Source: Alphaproteobacteria bacterium (GTDB lineage Bacteria > Pseudomonadota > Alphaproteobacteria > ATCC43930 > CGMCC-115725). Taken from it: a stretch of 35,367 bases of DNA. The stretch lies in assembly GCA_019238055.1 (NCBI GenBank), contig JAFAOB010000327.1, positions 1 through 35,367 on the forward strand. Direction: 5' to 3'. Position numbers and translations under genes: made by a program. How positions within the stretch are numbered: the stretch's first letter is position 1; each line of letters begins with the position of its first letter. The notes under the pieces are model-generated. The model was not told the origin of the DNA, made no database searches, and was given only the letters and a program-made list of their open reading frames with translations. Positions 18,479-27,340 of this stretch are shown in pieces.

Positions 18479-18493
18479 CTAAAGGCTCGGTCG

Positions 18494-19318
18494 ATGATAA
18501 CTGTTCCCGACAGCCCAGCCCCTGGATCGACACATTGGACCGATCTCGGGTATGAATTGAACCGCTGGGAGGAGGAAGGGAGGACCGCAACGCTGTGGTG
18601 GCGTGACGATGACGCAGTGGCGCCCTCTCGCCGGCTCGACGATTTGCTGACCGTCGCCGGCGCGGTCCCTGTTTCTCTGGCCGTTATCCCGGCAAACGCA
18701 GAACCGGCGCTCGCCGGCTGGCTTGAACGACACGCATCGCCTTCGGTCCGCGTCCTGCAGCATGGGTATCGGCATGCCAACCATGCTTCAGCGGTGAAAA
18801 AGAGCGAGTTTCCAAATTCGCGCCCGCGCGAAACGGTTAAGACTGATTTGGCGCTCGGGCGGGCACGGTTGGCTGAATTGTTCGGACCACGTGCTCTCGC
18901 CGTGTTGGCGCCACCGTGGAACCGCTTCGACGACTCGTTCCTGCCGCTCCTCGCCGAAATCGGCATCCGTGGCATTTCAAAGATCAAGGCCCGCTTCTCG
19001 GCTTATCCTGAGCCGGGGGTTTTCGAAGCCAACGTGCATGTCGATCTTGTCTCCTGGCGCACCGATCGAGGCTTTGTTGGCGAGGCGGCGGCGCTCGGCG
19101 GGCTAGTCGCGCATTTGAGAGCGCGCCGGAGCGGCAATGCCGATCCCGACGAGCCGACCGGGCTGTTGACCCACCATCTCGTGCAAGACGAGGCGAGCAG
19201 CACCTTTCTCGCCCGATTGATCAGCCTGACGCGCAATCATCCGGCGGCGCGCTGGCTCGATGCCGACGCAGTTTTCGCATCGGCGGATGCCAAGTCGGCG
19301 ACCAGGGGCCAGGCGTGA
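18494..19318 (+). CDS. Polysaccharide deacetylase (NodB-like) family protein
   Basis: TLWWRDDDAVAPSRRLDDLL (Asp-Asp), LQHGYRHANHA (His motif), LAPPWNRFDDSFLPLLAEIGIRGISK. Confidence 0.72.
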   Translation: MITVPDSPAPGSTHWTDLGYELNRWEEEGRTATLWWRDDDAVAPSRRLDDLLTVAGAVPVSLAVIPANAEPALAGWLERHASPSVRVLQHGYRHANHASAVKKSEFPNSRPRETVKTDLALGRARLAELFGPRALAVLAPPWNRFDDSFLPLLAEIGIRGISKIKARFSAYPEPGVFEANVHVDLVSWRTDRGFVGEAAALGGLVAHLRARRSGNADPDEPTGLLTHHLVQDEASSTFLARLISLTRNHPAARWLDADAVFASADAKSATRGQA

Positions 19319-19830
19319 CCCGCCATAGCTATCCGAGTTCGGCGATGATCGGCGACTATCTGCGCGCCACCGCCGGGTTCTGCCCGGCGGTGGCGATCCT
19401 GGCGAGCGCGTCGGTCGGCCCGGTCGCGACTGCGGTATTTGTCAGTATTGCTGCGCTGTTCGCACTATTCGGGCTGCGCACCGGGCTGCGCCATGCAACC
19501 CGGTTCGAAGCGACCGAAACCGGGCTGTCCGCCCTGGGACCGCTCGCAGCAACCATTTTATGGGCCGAACTCGATCGTATGGAGCTCGCCTATTATTCGA
19601 CCCGGCGCGATCGCCGCGATGGCTGGATGCAGCTTGAGCTGCGTGCCGGCACTTCATCGATCCGCCTCGACAGCCGGGTTGATGGATTTGAACAGCTGGT
19701 CGAGCGCTCGGCGCTTGCCGCTGCGCTGCGCGGTATCGAGTTAAGCTCCACGACCGCCGCCAATCTGCAGGCGCTCGGGCTCAGAACGTCCGGTTTTTAC
19801 GGTGCAAGCGCGGCGGAGGGCCGGGCGTGA
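19315..19830 (+). CDS. Hypothetical membrane protein, two predicted TM helices plus beta-rich (PH-like?) domain
   Basis: 171 aa; GTG start overlaps the deacetylase stop (GTGA) and its stop overlaps the ABC ATPase start (GTGA). Hydrophobic AVAILASASVGPVATAVFVSIAALFALFGL. Confidence 0.65.
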   Translation: MTRHSYPSSAMIGDYLRATAGFCPAVAILASASVGPVATAVFVSIAALFALFGLRTGLRHATRFEATETGLSALGPLAATILWAELDRMELAYYSTRRDRRDGWMQLELRAGTSSIRLDSRVDGFEQLVERSALAAALRGIELSSTTAANLQALGLRTSGFYGASAAEGRA

Positions 19831-21731
19831 GCGATCTGCTCACCATACGCGATCTTCACATACGTTTTGCCGCACCGGGCGGCTTTATCCACGCGGTTAG
19901 AGGCGCCTCATTTCGGGTGCGGCCGCGTTCGACGGTGGCCTTGGTCGGCGAATCCGGTTCAGGAAAGTCTGTCGTCAGCCAGGCGATCATGCGCATCCTG
20001 CCGCGCAACGGGGAGATTACGCAGGGCAATATCCTCTTCAATGACCCGCGCGGCGCCGGCACCACGGTCGACCTCGCACGATTGCCGGCCAACAGCCTTG
20101 AGATGCGGGCAATTCGTGGCGGCCGCATCTCGATCATTTTCCAGGAGCCGATGACGTCGCTGTCGCCGCTTCACACGGTCGGCAATCAGGTCGGTGAGGC
20201 CTTGCGGCTGCATCGCAGGGTCGGTTCGGCAGAAGCTGTCGAATTGACCCAGGAGATCTTGCGCCTCGTTGGTTTCCCCGATCCACATCGGGCACTGAGA
20301 AGCTATCCATTCGAGCTGTCGGGGGGATTGCGACAGCGCGCGATGATCGCCATGGCGCTGGTCTGCCGCCCGGCGCTGTTGATCGCTGACGAGCCGACCA
20401 CCGCGCTCGATGTGACCATCCAGGCGCAGATCCTGAAGCTGATACTCGAATTACAGCACGAGCTCGGCATGGCGGTGCTGCTGATCACCCACGACCTCGG
20501 TGTGGTCGCCAATGTCGCCGAAGAAATCGTCGTCATGTATCGCGGCGAAGTCGTCGAAAGCGGCACCCTTCACGATATTTTCCGCCAGCCGGAGCATCCT
20601 TATCTGCGCGCCCTGTTGCGCGCGGTGCCGCGCTTCGACATGAAGCCCGGGGAGCGTCTGATGCCGATCCGCGAGATCGCATCCGGTGATGCACCGCATC
20701 TAATGGCGAAAAAAGCGCAATGGCCGGCAGGATATTCGGGGCCACTGCTTGAATGCCGGGGGTTGCACAAATCATTCACGATCCGCAAGGCTGGGATTTT
20801 CGGCAGTGGCCGGGCAGCGGCGCGGGTGATTGCGGTCGATGACGTAAGCCTAAAGATCGAACGGGGCGAATGCCTCGGCTTGGTCGGCGAGAGTGGGTGC
20901 GGCAAGACCACTTTGAGCAAGATATTGCTGCGGGCGGTCGAGCCAGACGTGGGATCGATCACCTTCAACGATCACGGCAAGCAAATCGACGTGCTGGCGC
21001 TCGAAGGCGATCGGCTCAAGCAGTTTCGGCGTCAGGTGCAATTCATATTTCAGGACCCGTTTGGGTCATTAAACCCACGCATGACGGTGTTCGACATCGT
21101 CGAGGAGCCGCTGGCGATCCATGGCATCGGCGATGCCCGCTCGCGCCGCGGGATCGTTGAGGAACTGGTCGAACTGGTCGGTCTTAATCGCCATCATCTG
21201 CGCCGATACCCACACAGCTTCTCAGGCGGTCAGCGGCAGCGCATCGGCATCGCTCGCGCGCTGGCGCTGCGGCCCGATCTCGTGGTCTGCGACGAGCCAA
21301 CCTCGGCGCTAGACGTCTCGATCCAGGCACAGATTCTCAATCTGCTGATGGATCTAAAGCAGAAACTTGGACTGACCTATCTGTTTATTTCCCACAACCT
21401 CGCAGTCGTCGATTACATCGCCGACCGCATTGCTGTGATGTGCGCTGGTCGCATCGTCGAGACTGCAGACCGCGCCACCTTGTTCCGCGCGCCGGTGCAT
21501 CCGTATACGCAGGCGCTGTTGGCGGCGGTCCCGACCCCCGATTTGGCGCAGCGGCTCGATTTCCGGCGGCTGATGGAAGACCGCGCCTCCGACCCCGGCG
21601 CGTGGCCAGAACCATTCCGCCGTGAACGGGCCAAACCGCTCGGGTTGTTTGAGGTGGCGCCAGGCCATGTTGTCGAAGCACGAGCGATGCCGACACTACC
21701 GGTGCGCGCGGGTGGGCTCGCCCGCGCGTGA
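19827..21731 (+). CDS. Duplicated ABC transporter ATP-binding protein, oligopeptide/YejF type
   Basis: Two nucleotide-binding domains: [15 protein letters not shown] / [15 protein letters not shown] / [12 protein letters not shown] and [14 protein letters not shown] / [15 protein letters not shown] / [19 protein letters not shown] and [12 protein letters not shown] oligopeptide-family C-termini. Confidence 0.93.
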   Translation: MSDLLTIRDLHIRFAAPGGFIHAVRGASFRVRPRSTVALVGESGSGKSVVSQAIMRILPRNGEITQGNILFNDPRGAGTTVDLARLPANSLEMRAIRGGRISIIFQEPMTSLSPLHTVGNQVGEALRLHRRVGSAEAVELTQEILRLVGFPDPHRALRSYPFELSGGLRQRAMIAMALVCRPALLIADEPTTALDVTIQAQILKLILELQHELGMAVLLITHDLGVVANVAEEIVVMYRGEVVESGTLHDIFRQPEHPYLRALLRAVPRFDMKPGERLMPIREIASGDAPHLMAKKAQWPAGYSGPLLECRGLHKSFTIRKAGIFGSGRAAARVIAVDDVSLKIERGECLGLVGESGCGKTTLSKILLRAVEPDVGSITFNDHGKQIDVLALEGDRLKQFRRQVQFIFQDPFGSLNPRMTVFDIVEEPLAIHGIGDARSRRGIVEELVELVGLNRHHLRRYPHSFSGGQRQRIGIARALALRPDLVVCDEPTSALDVSIQAQILNLLMDLKQKLGLTYLFISHNLAVVDYIADRIAVMCAGRIVETADRATLFRAPVHPYTQALLAAVPTPDLAQRLDFRRLMEDRASDPGAWPEPFRRERAKPLGLFEVAPGHVVEARAMPTLPVRAGGLARA

Positions 21732-21747
21732 CCGCGGAGCTGCAAAC

Positions 21748-23730
21748 ATGGAAGATCACGATGTTGGTCGGCGCAATAGGAGACTGACCCGACGCTCGTT
21801 CAACAGCACGTTGCTTCTGGGAGGGGTGTTAGCGTCGTTCCCAGACATCGCGTGGGCCGAGGTTTCGCCATCGGAAACACCATTTTTTGCTAAAAAGATT
21901 GCTGCGGGCGCCCTACCCAATGTCGCCGCCCGGGTGCCGGCGGAGCCTGCTGTGGTCGACTCGTCGGGCAAACCCGGCGGCGAATTGCGCATATTGATGG
22001 CGACCCCGAAGGACACCCGAATGATGGTGGTCTACGGCTACGCCCGGCTGGTGTCTCTGACACCGGAGCTGAAATTCATGCCCGACATCCTAAAGGCGAT
22101 CGATATAGAGGGCGCACGCATCTTCACCTTGCACCTGCGCAAGGGAATGAAATGGTCCGACGGCCACCCGTTTACGACCGAGGATTTCCGCTACTGGTTC
22201 GAAGACATCGCGGGCAACAAGAAATTGACGCCCTCCGGCCTGCCGGTCGAACTGGTGCCGGGTGGCGACAAGCCGCGGTTCGAGGTTATGGATGAGACCA
22301 CAGTGCGTTACAGCTGGTCGCGCCCGAACCCGCTGTTTGTACCCCAGATTGCCGGTCCCGACCCGCTCTTCATTTATGCCCCCGCTCACTACCTTAAGCA
22401 GTTCCACGCGAAATATGCCGATAAAGCCAAGCTCACCGCCATGATCAAACAGGCGGGGGTGCGGAATTGGGCGGTGCTGCACTTTCGCCACAGTGGAATG
22501 TACAAAAACGACAACCCGGATTTGCCGAGTTTAGAGCCGTGGATTCTGAAAACCAAACCGCCAGCGGAGCGGTTTATCTTTGAACGCAATCCTTATTATT
22601 ACCGGGTTGACAAGTCAGGCAATCAGCTTCCCTATATAGATCAGGTGATCATGTCGCTGGCCGATTCGCGCATCATCTCGGCCAAGACTGCGGCTGGCGA
22701 AAGCGATCTGCAGGCACGCTATTTGAGCTTTGACAATTATACGTTTTTGCGCCAGGGCGAGGACCGCAATCACTACAACGTACGGCTATGGCGGACCGGG
22801 CCCGGCAGCCAGTTCGCGCTTTACCCCAATCTTAACGTCCAGGATCCGGTATGGCGTGGGCTGCTGCGCGACGTACGCTTTCGGCGCGCCTTGTCGCTTG
22901 CCGTCAATCGCCACGAACTCAATGAGGTGATCTACTTTGGCTTGGCGATCGAAGGGCAGAACACGCTGCTGCCACAAAGCCCGCTTTACGAAGCCGCCCA
23001 TCGCCAAGCCTGGGCGCAGTATGATCCGGGTGAGGCCAATCGCTTGCTCGATCTGATCGGGCTGACCAAGCGCGGCAGCGATGACGTTCGGCTACTGCCC
23101 GACGGCCGGCTGATGGAGATCATCGTCGAATATTCGGGCGAACTGCCCGAGGAACCCGATGTTCTCGAGTTGATCCGCGACTCGTGGCGCCACATCGGGA
23201 TCAGGCTCTTCGCCAAGCCGGCGCAGCTGACCCTGTTTCGGCGGCGCGTGTTTTCCGGCGAAACATTAATGTCGCTTGACAAGGGGATCGAGAACGGTCT
23301 CGCCAATGCGGCGGCGTCGCCGTGGGAATTTGCTCCCACATCGCAGCAGGAACTCGAATGGCCAAAATGGGGCCAATATTACGAAACCAAAGGCGAGGCC
23401 GGCGAACCGCCGGATCTGCCGTCCGCGGTCAAGCTCCGCGATCTGTTTAACCAGTGGCTTGACACCGCCGCAGAGGACAAGCAGCGCGCCATTTGGCACG
23501 ACATCCTGCAAATATGGGCCGATGAAGTGTTTTCGATCGGTACCGTTGGCGGCGTATTGCAACCCGTCGTGGTCAACGATAAATTGCGCAATATCCCGGA
23601 AAAAGGGATCTACAATTGGGATCCCGGAGCCTTTTTCGGCATCTACAAGCCAGATCATTTCTGGTTCGAGACCGGTGCGCCGGCAAAATCGGCGTCCATT
23701 GGCGCCGAGCCCACAGCAGCGAACCCTTGA
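21748..23730 (+). CDS. ABC transporter substrate-binding protein, peptide/oligosaccharide (SBP_bac_5) family, Tat signal
   Basis: RRLTRRSFNSTLLLGG twin-arginine signal; LHLRKGMKWSDGHPFTTEDFRYWFEDI, DVRFRRALSLAVNRHELNEVIYFGLA typical of the family. Confidence 0.88.
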   Translation: MEDHDVGRRNRRLTRRSFNSTLLLGGVLASFPDIAWAEVSPSETPFFAKKIAAGALPNVAARVPAEPAVVDSSGKPGGELRILMATPKDTRMMVVYGYARLVSLTPELKFMPDILKAIDIEGARIFTLHLRKGMKWSDGHPFTTEDFRYWFEDIAGNKKLTPSGLPVELVPGGDKPRFEVMDETTVRYSWSRPNPLFVPQIAGPDPLFIYAPAHYLKQFHAKYADKAKLTAMIKQAGVRNWAVLHFRHSGMYKNDNPDLPSLEPWILKTKPPAERFIFERNPYYYRVDKSGNQLPYIDQVIMSLADSRIISAKTAAGESDLQARYLSFDNYTFLRQGEDRNHYNVRLWRTGPGSQFALYPNLNVQDPVWRGLLRDVRFRRALSLAVNRHELNEVIYFGLAIEGQNTLLPQSPLYEAAHRQAWAQYDPGEANRLLDLIGLTKRGSDDVRLLPDGRLMEIIVEYSGELPEEPDVLELIRDSWRHIGIRLFAKPAQLTLFRRRVFSGETLMSLDKGIENGLANAAASPWEFAPTSQQELEWPKWGQYYETKGEAGEPPDLPSAVKLRDLFNQWLDTAAEDKQRAIWHDILQIWADEVFSIGTVGGVLQPVVVNDKLRNIPEKGIYNWDPGAFFGIYKPDHFWFETGAPAKSASIGAEPTAANP

Positions 23731-23802
23731 GGTTTGACCACGCGCTCACGCTGCTGTTGACCCCGACAACCCGCCCGCGTACGACATCCAAAACTTCGGT
23801 AC

Positions 23803-23831
23803 CCTGTACTTGCCGCGGCAAGCACGACAGG
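23803..23831 (+). promoter_or_regulatory. Intercistronic hairpin between the SBP and permease genes
   Basis: CTTGCCGCGGCAAG perfect 14-bp palindrome (23809-23822) flanked by CCTGT (23803-23807) / ACAGG (23827-23831). Confidence 0.5.
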
Positions 23832-23840
23832 ATTAGCCTG

Positions 23841-24839
23841 ATGCTCCGGTACATTATCCATCGCATCCTGATCATGATCCCGACTTTGGTCGCGATTAGT
23901 ATTGTTATATTTACGATAATCAATCTGCCTCCTGGCAACTATTTCACGACCTACATCGCCGAGCTGGAGGGCTCGGGGCAAAAAGCCGATCTCGCTAAGA
24001 TCGAATTCCTCGAAAAGGAGTACGGCTTTGATCGCCCGCGATGGCAGCAATATCTCTATTGGGTCGGCGGCCTGTTACATGGCGATCTCGGATATTCGTT
24101 CTCCTATGATCTGCCAGTCAATAAAGTAGTCGGAGACCGTCTACTTTTGACTGCAGTCGTCTCGATCACTACAATTATTTTTACCTATGTCGTGGCATTT
24201 CCGATCGGTATCTACTCCGCAACACATCAGTATAGTATAAGCGACCACCTACTGACCTTACTGGGCTTTCTCGGCCTGGCGACGCCGAGTTTTTTGTTGG
24301 CGCTGGTGCTGCTGTATTTTGCGAACGTGTATTTTGGGATCTCGATCGGCGGCTTGATGGACCCGAAATACCTCGATCAGCCGTGGAGCTGGGGCAAGGT
24401 CCTATCGCTGATGGCGCATATTTGGATTCCGGTGATCGTCATCGGCTCGGCGGGAACCGCTGCCATGATCCGGCGGCTGCGCGCCAATCTGCTTGACGAG
24501 CTGCAAAAGCAATATGTCGTGACCGCGCGCGCCAAAGGCCTGCACCCGCTCCGGGCACTCTTCAAGTACCCGCTGCGGATGGCCCTGAACCCGTTCATTT
24601 CCGACATCGGATCATTGCTGCCGCAGGTGATTTCCGGGGCGGCGATCGTTTCGGTCGTCATGTCGCTGCCGACGACCGGGCCAATGCTGCTTAGCGCATT
24701 GCGCAGTCAAGACATGTACCTGGCCGGCTCGTTTCTAATGTTTATGTCGTTTCTGACGGTGATTGGCGTGTTTGTGTCCGACCTCGCCTTGGCGTTGCTC
24801 GACCCGCGAATTCGGCTGCAGGCAGGGCGCCGGCAATGA
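23841..24839 (+). CDS. ABC transporter permease (DppB/OppB/YejB type)
   Basis: MLRYIIHRILIMIPTLVAISIVIFTIINLPPGN; RRLRANLLDELQKQYVVTARAKGLHPLRALFKYPLRMAL EAA-type loop. Confidence 0.9.
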   Translation: MLRYIIHRILIMIPTLVAISIVIFTIINLPPGNYFTTYIAELEGSGQKADLAKIEFLEKEYGFDRPRWQQYLYWVGGLLHGDLGYSFSYDLPVNKVVGDRLLLTAVVSITTIIFTYVVAFPIGIYSATHQYSISDHLLTLLGFLGLATPSFLLALVLLYFANVYFGISIGGLMDPKYLDQPWSWGKVLSLMAHIWIPVIVIGSAGTAAMIRRLRANLLDELQKQYVVTARAKGLHPLRALFKYPLRMALNPFISDIGSLLPQVISGAAIVSVVMSLPTTGPMLLSALRSQDMYLAGSFLMFMSFLTVIGVFVSDLALALLDPRIRLQAGRRQ

Positions 24840-26047
24840 GCGATCTGACCTTTGTTCCGGGGCCAGAGCACAGTCCGGCCGGTGACCTCGCCGAACCGGT
24901 ACCGCTTCCGCACTACGTCTCCAGGGCGCCCTATGATCCCTATGCCGTCGAGCGGATGACGGCGGCGCAAGAACGGTTTTATGTCGCCTCGCAATGGCGC
25001 ATGGTATGGTGGAAGTTGTGCCGCCACCGCGTTGCCGTTGCGTCCGGCGCAATACTGCTCGCAATGTATATCGGGATCACAATTTGCGAGTTTCTTGCCC
25101 CTTACGGGATGGATACCCGCAATACCGACTTCATCTATGCCCCGCCGCAGCCGGTTCACATCTTCTCTCACGGCCATCTCGTCGCACCTTATGTGCTCGG
25201 CTTCGACTACCGGCTCGATATGAAGCGGCTGGAGCGGATTTACACGCCAGATCCGGAGAAGCGTCAGCCGATACGCTTTTTCTGCCGAGGTGACGAATAC
25301 AAGTTTTGGGGACTGTTCCCGGGCAATCTCCATCTTGCTTGCCCAGCTCATGGCGGCCAGTTGTTTCTGCTGGGCACCGACCGGCTTGGCCGGGACCTGA
25401 TGTCGCGGATGATCTATGGAGCACGCGTCTCATTGACGGTCGGGCTTGTTGGCGTCGCGGTCAGCCTGACTCTTGGAATCGTCATCGGCGGCATTGCCGG
25501 CTATTACGGTGGATGGACCGACATCCTGATCCAGCGGGCGATGGAGGTGATCCAATCCTTTCCGCATTTGCCGCTGTGGATGGCGTTATCGGCGATCTTG
25601 CCGGTCAGCTGGAGCCCGCTGTTCGTCTATTTCGGGATCACGCTGATCCTGGGGATGATCGACTGGACGCATCTGGCGCGCGCGGTGCGCTCCAAATTGC
25701 TGGCCTTGCGTGAGGAAGATTTCTGCACCGCCGCGGTGCTGATGGGCGCACGACCGGTGCGCATCATCGGCCGCCATTTGCTGCCGAGCTTTTCGAGCCA
25801 CCTGATCGCCTCGGCCACGCTGATGGTTCCCGGCATGATACTCGGCGAGACGGCGCTGTCGTTTCTCGGGCTTGGGGTGCGGCCACCGATGACCAGTTGG
25901 GGCGTGCTACTGAGCGATGCGCAGAATATCAATGTCGTAGCGCTATATCCCTGGCTGATGGCGCCGGTCGCGACCGTGATCGTCGCCGTGCTCGCCTTCA
26001 ACTTTTTTGGGGATGGATTGCGCGACGCTGCCGATCCCTATCATTGA
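24836..26047 (+). CDS. ABC transporter permease (DppC/OppC/YejE type)
   Basis: LLGTDRLGRDLMSRMIYGARVSLTVGLVGVAVSLTLGIVIGGIAGYYGGWTD; ARAVRSKLLALREEDFCTAAVLMGARPVRIIGRHLLPS; ATGA overlap with the upstream gene. Confidence 0.92.
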   Translation: MSDLTFVPGPEHSPAGDLAEPVPLPHYVSRAPYDPYAVERMTAAQERFYVASQWRMVWWKLCRHRVAVASGAILLAMYIGITICEFLAPYGMDTRNTDFIYAPPQPVHIFSHGHLVAPYVLGFDYRLDMKRLERIYTPDPEKRQPIRFFCRGDEYKFWGLFPGNLHLACPAHGGQLFLLGTDRLGRDLMSRMIYGARVSLTVGLVGVAVSLTLGIVIGGIAGYYGGWTDILIQRAMEVIQSFPHLPLWMALSAILPVSWSPLFVYFGITLILGMIDWTHLARAVRSKLLALREEDFCTAAVLMGARPVRIIGRHLLPSFSSHLIASATLMVPGMILGETALSFLGLGVRPPMTSWGVLLSDAQNINVVALYPWLMAPVATVIVAVLAFNFFGDGLRDAADPYH

Positions 26048-26051
26048 GCCG

Positions 26052-26072
26052 GCGCTACCGTTGGGCTAGCGC
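26052..26072. terminator. Hairpin in the 26-bp gap between convergent genes (possible shared terminator)
   Basis: GCGCTA-ccgttgggc-TAGCGC: 6-bp stem, 9-nt loop, no obvious T tract. Confidence 0.35.
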
Positions 26073-26073
26073 A

Positions 26074-26904
26074 TCAGGGATGCAACACGAGCCCTTCATG
26101 GGCGACGATCGTGCCAGGCCGTGTCACCTCGGCCTCGGCCGCGACCCCATCCATAAAGGCGTCGTCATGACCGGGATCGTGGTGAAAGATCACCAACCTA
26201 CGCACGCCAGCGGCGTCAGCCAACCGCACCCCTTCCTGCCAGGTGGAATGGCCCCAATCCTTGTGCTGGGGGAATTCCGCATCAGTATAGGTCGCATCGT
26301 AAATCATTAGATCCGCCCGTTTGACCAAGGCCAGGATGTTGCGGTCGAGGCCTTCGGGGCGATGCTCAGTGTCGGTAATGTAGGCGACAACTTTGCCGGC
26401 AAATTCGATGCGGTAACCGGTGGCACCGTTTGGATGATTGAGTGGCCCGGTTGCGATGTCGATCCCGCTGTGCGGCGACAGTCTGTCCCCGGCGCCAAAA
26501 TCGTGAAATTCGATCTGAGCTGTGAAGATCCCCATTGGGATTGGAAACAGCGGCTCGATCATCATGTCCTCGAGCACGGTCTTGATTCCGCGCCCGTTAA
26601 GATGACCAGCCCATATGCGGATCCTGCTACGCGAATCATAGCATGGCGCAAAAAACGGCAGCCCGCAGATGTGGTCAAAATGTGTGTGGCTATAGAAAAG
26701 GTCCAACTCCGCCGGCTGTTCCGCCTGCATCAACTCGTTGCCCAAAAGACGCAAGCCGGTGCCGCCGTCAAACACCATGAGGTGGTTGCCGCAACGCATC
26801 TCGACACAAGACGTATTGCCGCCGTAACGCACCGTATCCGGGCCTGGGCAGGCGATGCTGCCGCGCACGCCCCAAAACCGCACCGTAAATTCCGGCTTGG
26901 CCAA
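26074..26904 (-). CDS. MBL-fold metallo-hydrolase
   Basis: FWGVRGSIACPGPDTVRYGGNTSCVE, YSHTHFDHICGLPFF (HxHxDH), VAYITDTEH, LMIYDATYTD, IFHHDPGHDD. Confidence 0.88.
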   Translation of the reverse strand: MAKPEFTVRFWGVRGSIACPGPDTVRYGGNTSCVEMRCGNHLMVFDGGTGLRLLGNELMQAEQPAELDLFYSHTHFDHICGLPFFAPCYDSRSRIRIWAGHLNGRGIKTVLEDMMIEPLFPIPMGIFTAQIEFHDFGAGDRLSPHSGIDIATGPLNHPNGATGYRIEFAGKVVAYITDTEHRPEGLDRNILALVKRADLMIYDATYTDAEFPQHKDWGHSTWQEGVRLADAAGVRRLVIFHHDPGHDDAFMDGVAAEAEVTRPGTIVAHEGLVLHP

Positions 26905-26991
26905 AATCCGGATCCCGATGTTTGCGTCCTCACGCCCATATATCGTCGGATTTGCCCCAAAAAGCTATATCGCGGTCTCACTGCGATGCGA

Positions 26992-27021
26992 TTGCCCGCT
27001 TTTTTGACGTTTTATTATAAA
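26992..27021 (+). promoter_or_regulatory. Candidate promoter upstream of the small ORF at 27083
   Basis: TTGCCC (26992-26997), 18-nt spacer, TATAAA (27016-27021) in an AT-rich stretch. Sequence match only. Confidence 0.3.
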
Positions 27022-27082
27022 CCATCACTTAACCAAATTGATTTATCACCATCTCGTCCCCCAACCATCCCGAGAAGCGACC

Positions 27083-27304
27083 ATGTTGCAAACCAATTAT
27101 GAAGAGGCAATCGCTCAATTTTTGCGCACTAAAAAAGTTACCCGCTGTCCTACGGTCTGCGCGGTTCCCACTCAGGCGACAATCCCCGATTCCGATCGCG
27201 CCGCTTACCGCCGCTATGTTGCTGCGAAAGAGGAAGCACGGCTTTCGCGAGCAAAATCGCTCACTGATTTCGCCAACCCGTGGCTGTCGCCGACCGCCTC
27301 CTGA
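27083..27304 (+). CDS. Small hypothetical protein (73 aa)
   Basis: ATG with GAGAAG purine-rich SD just upstream, preceded by an AT-rich promoter-like region; hydrophilic product. Confidence 0.5.
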   Translation: MLQTNYEEAIAQFLRTKKVTRCPTVCAVPTQATIPDSDRAAYRRYVAAKEEARLSRAKSLTDFANPWLSPTAS

Positions 27305-27340
27305 CCTTGCGCCCTTGACTCTAGCTCGGCCTCGAGGGGA

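Noticed and set aside
21622-21747. Extended start of the SBP ORF overlapping the ABC ATPase gene
   Set aside because: The Tat signal peptide starts at the ATG at 21748; the upstream residues are ATPase-gene shadow.
19827-26047. Nickel or glutathione transporter assignment for the ABC importer
   Set aside because: The architecture fits the whole peptide/nickel/oligosaccharide superfamily; sequence reading alone does not justify a specific ligand.
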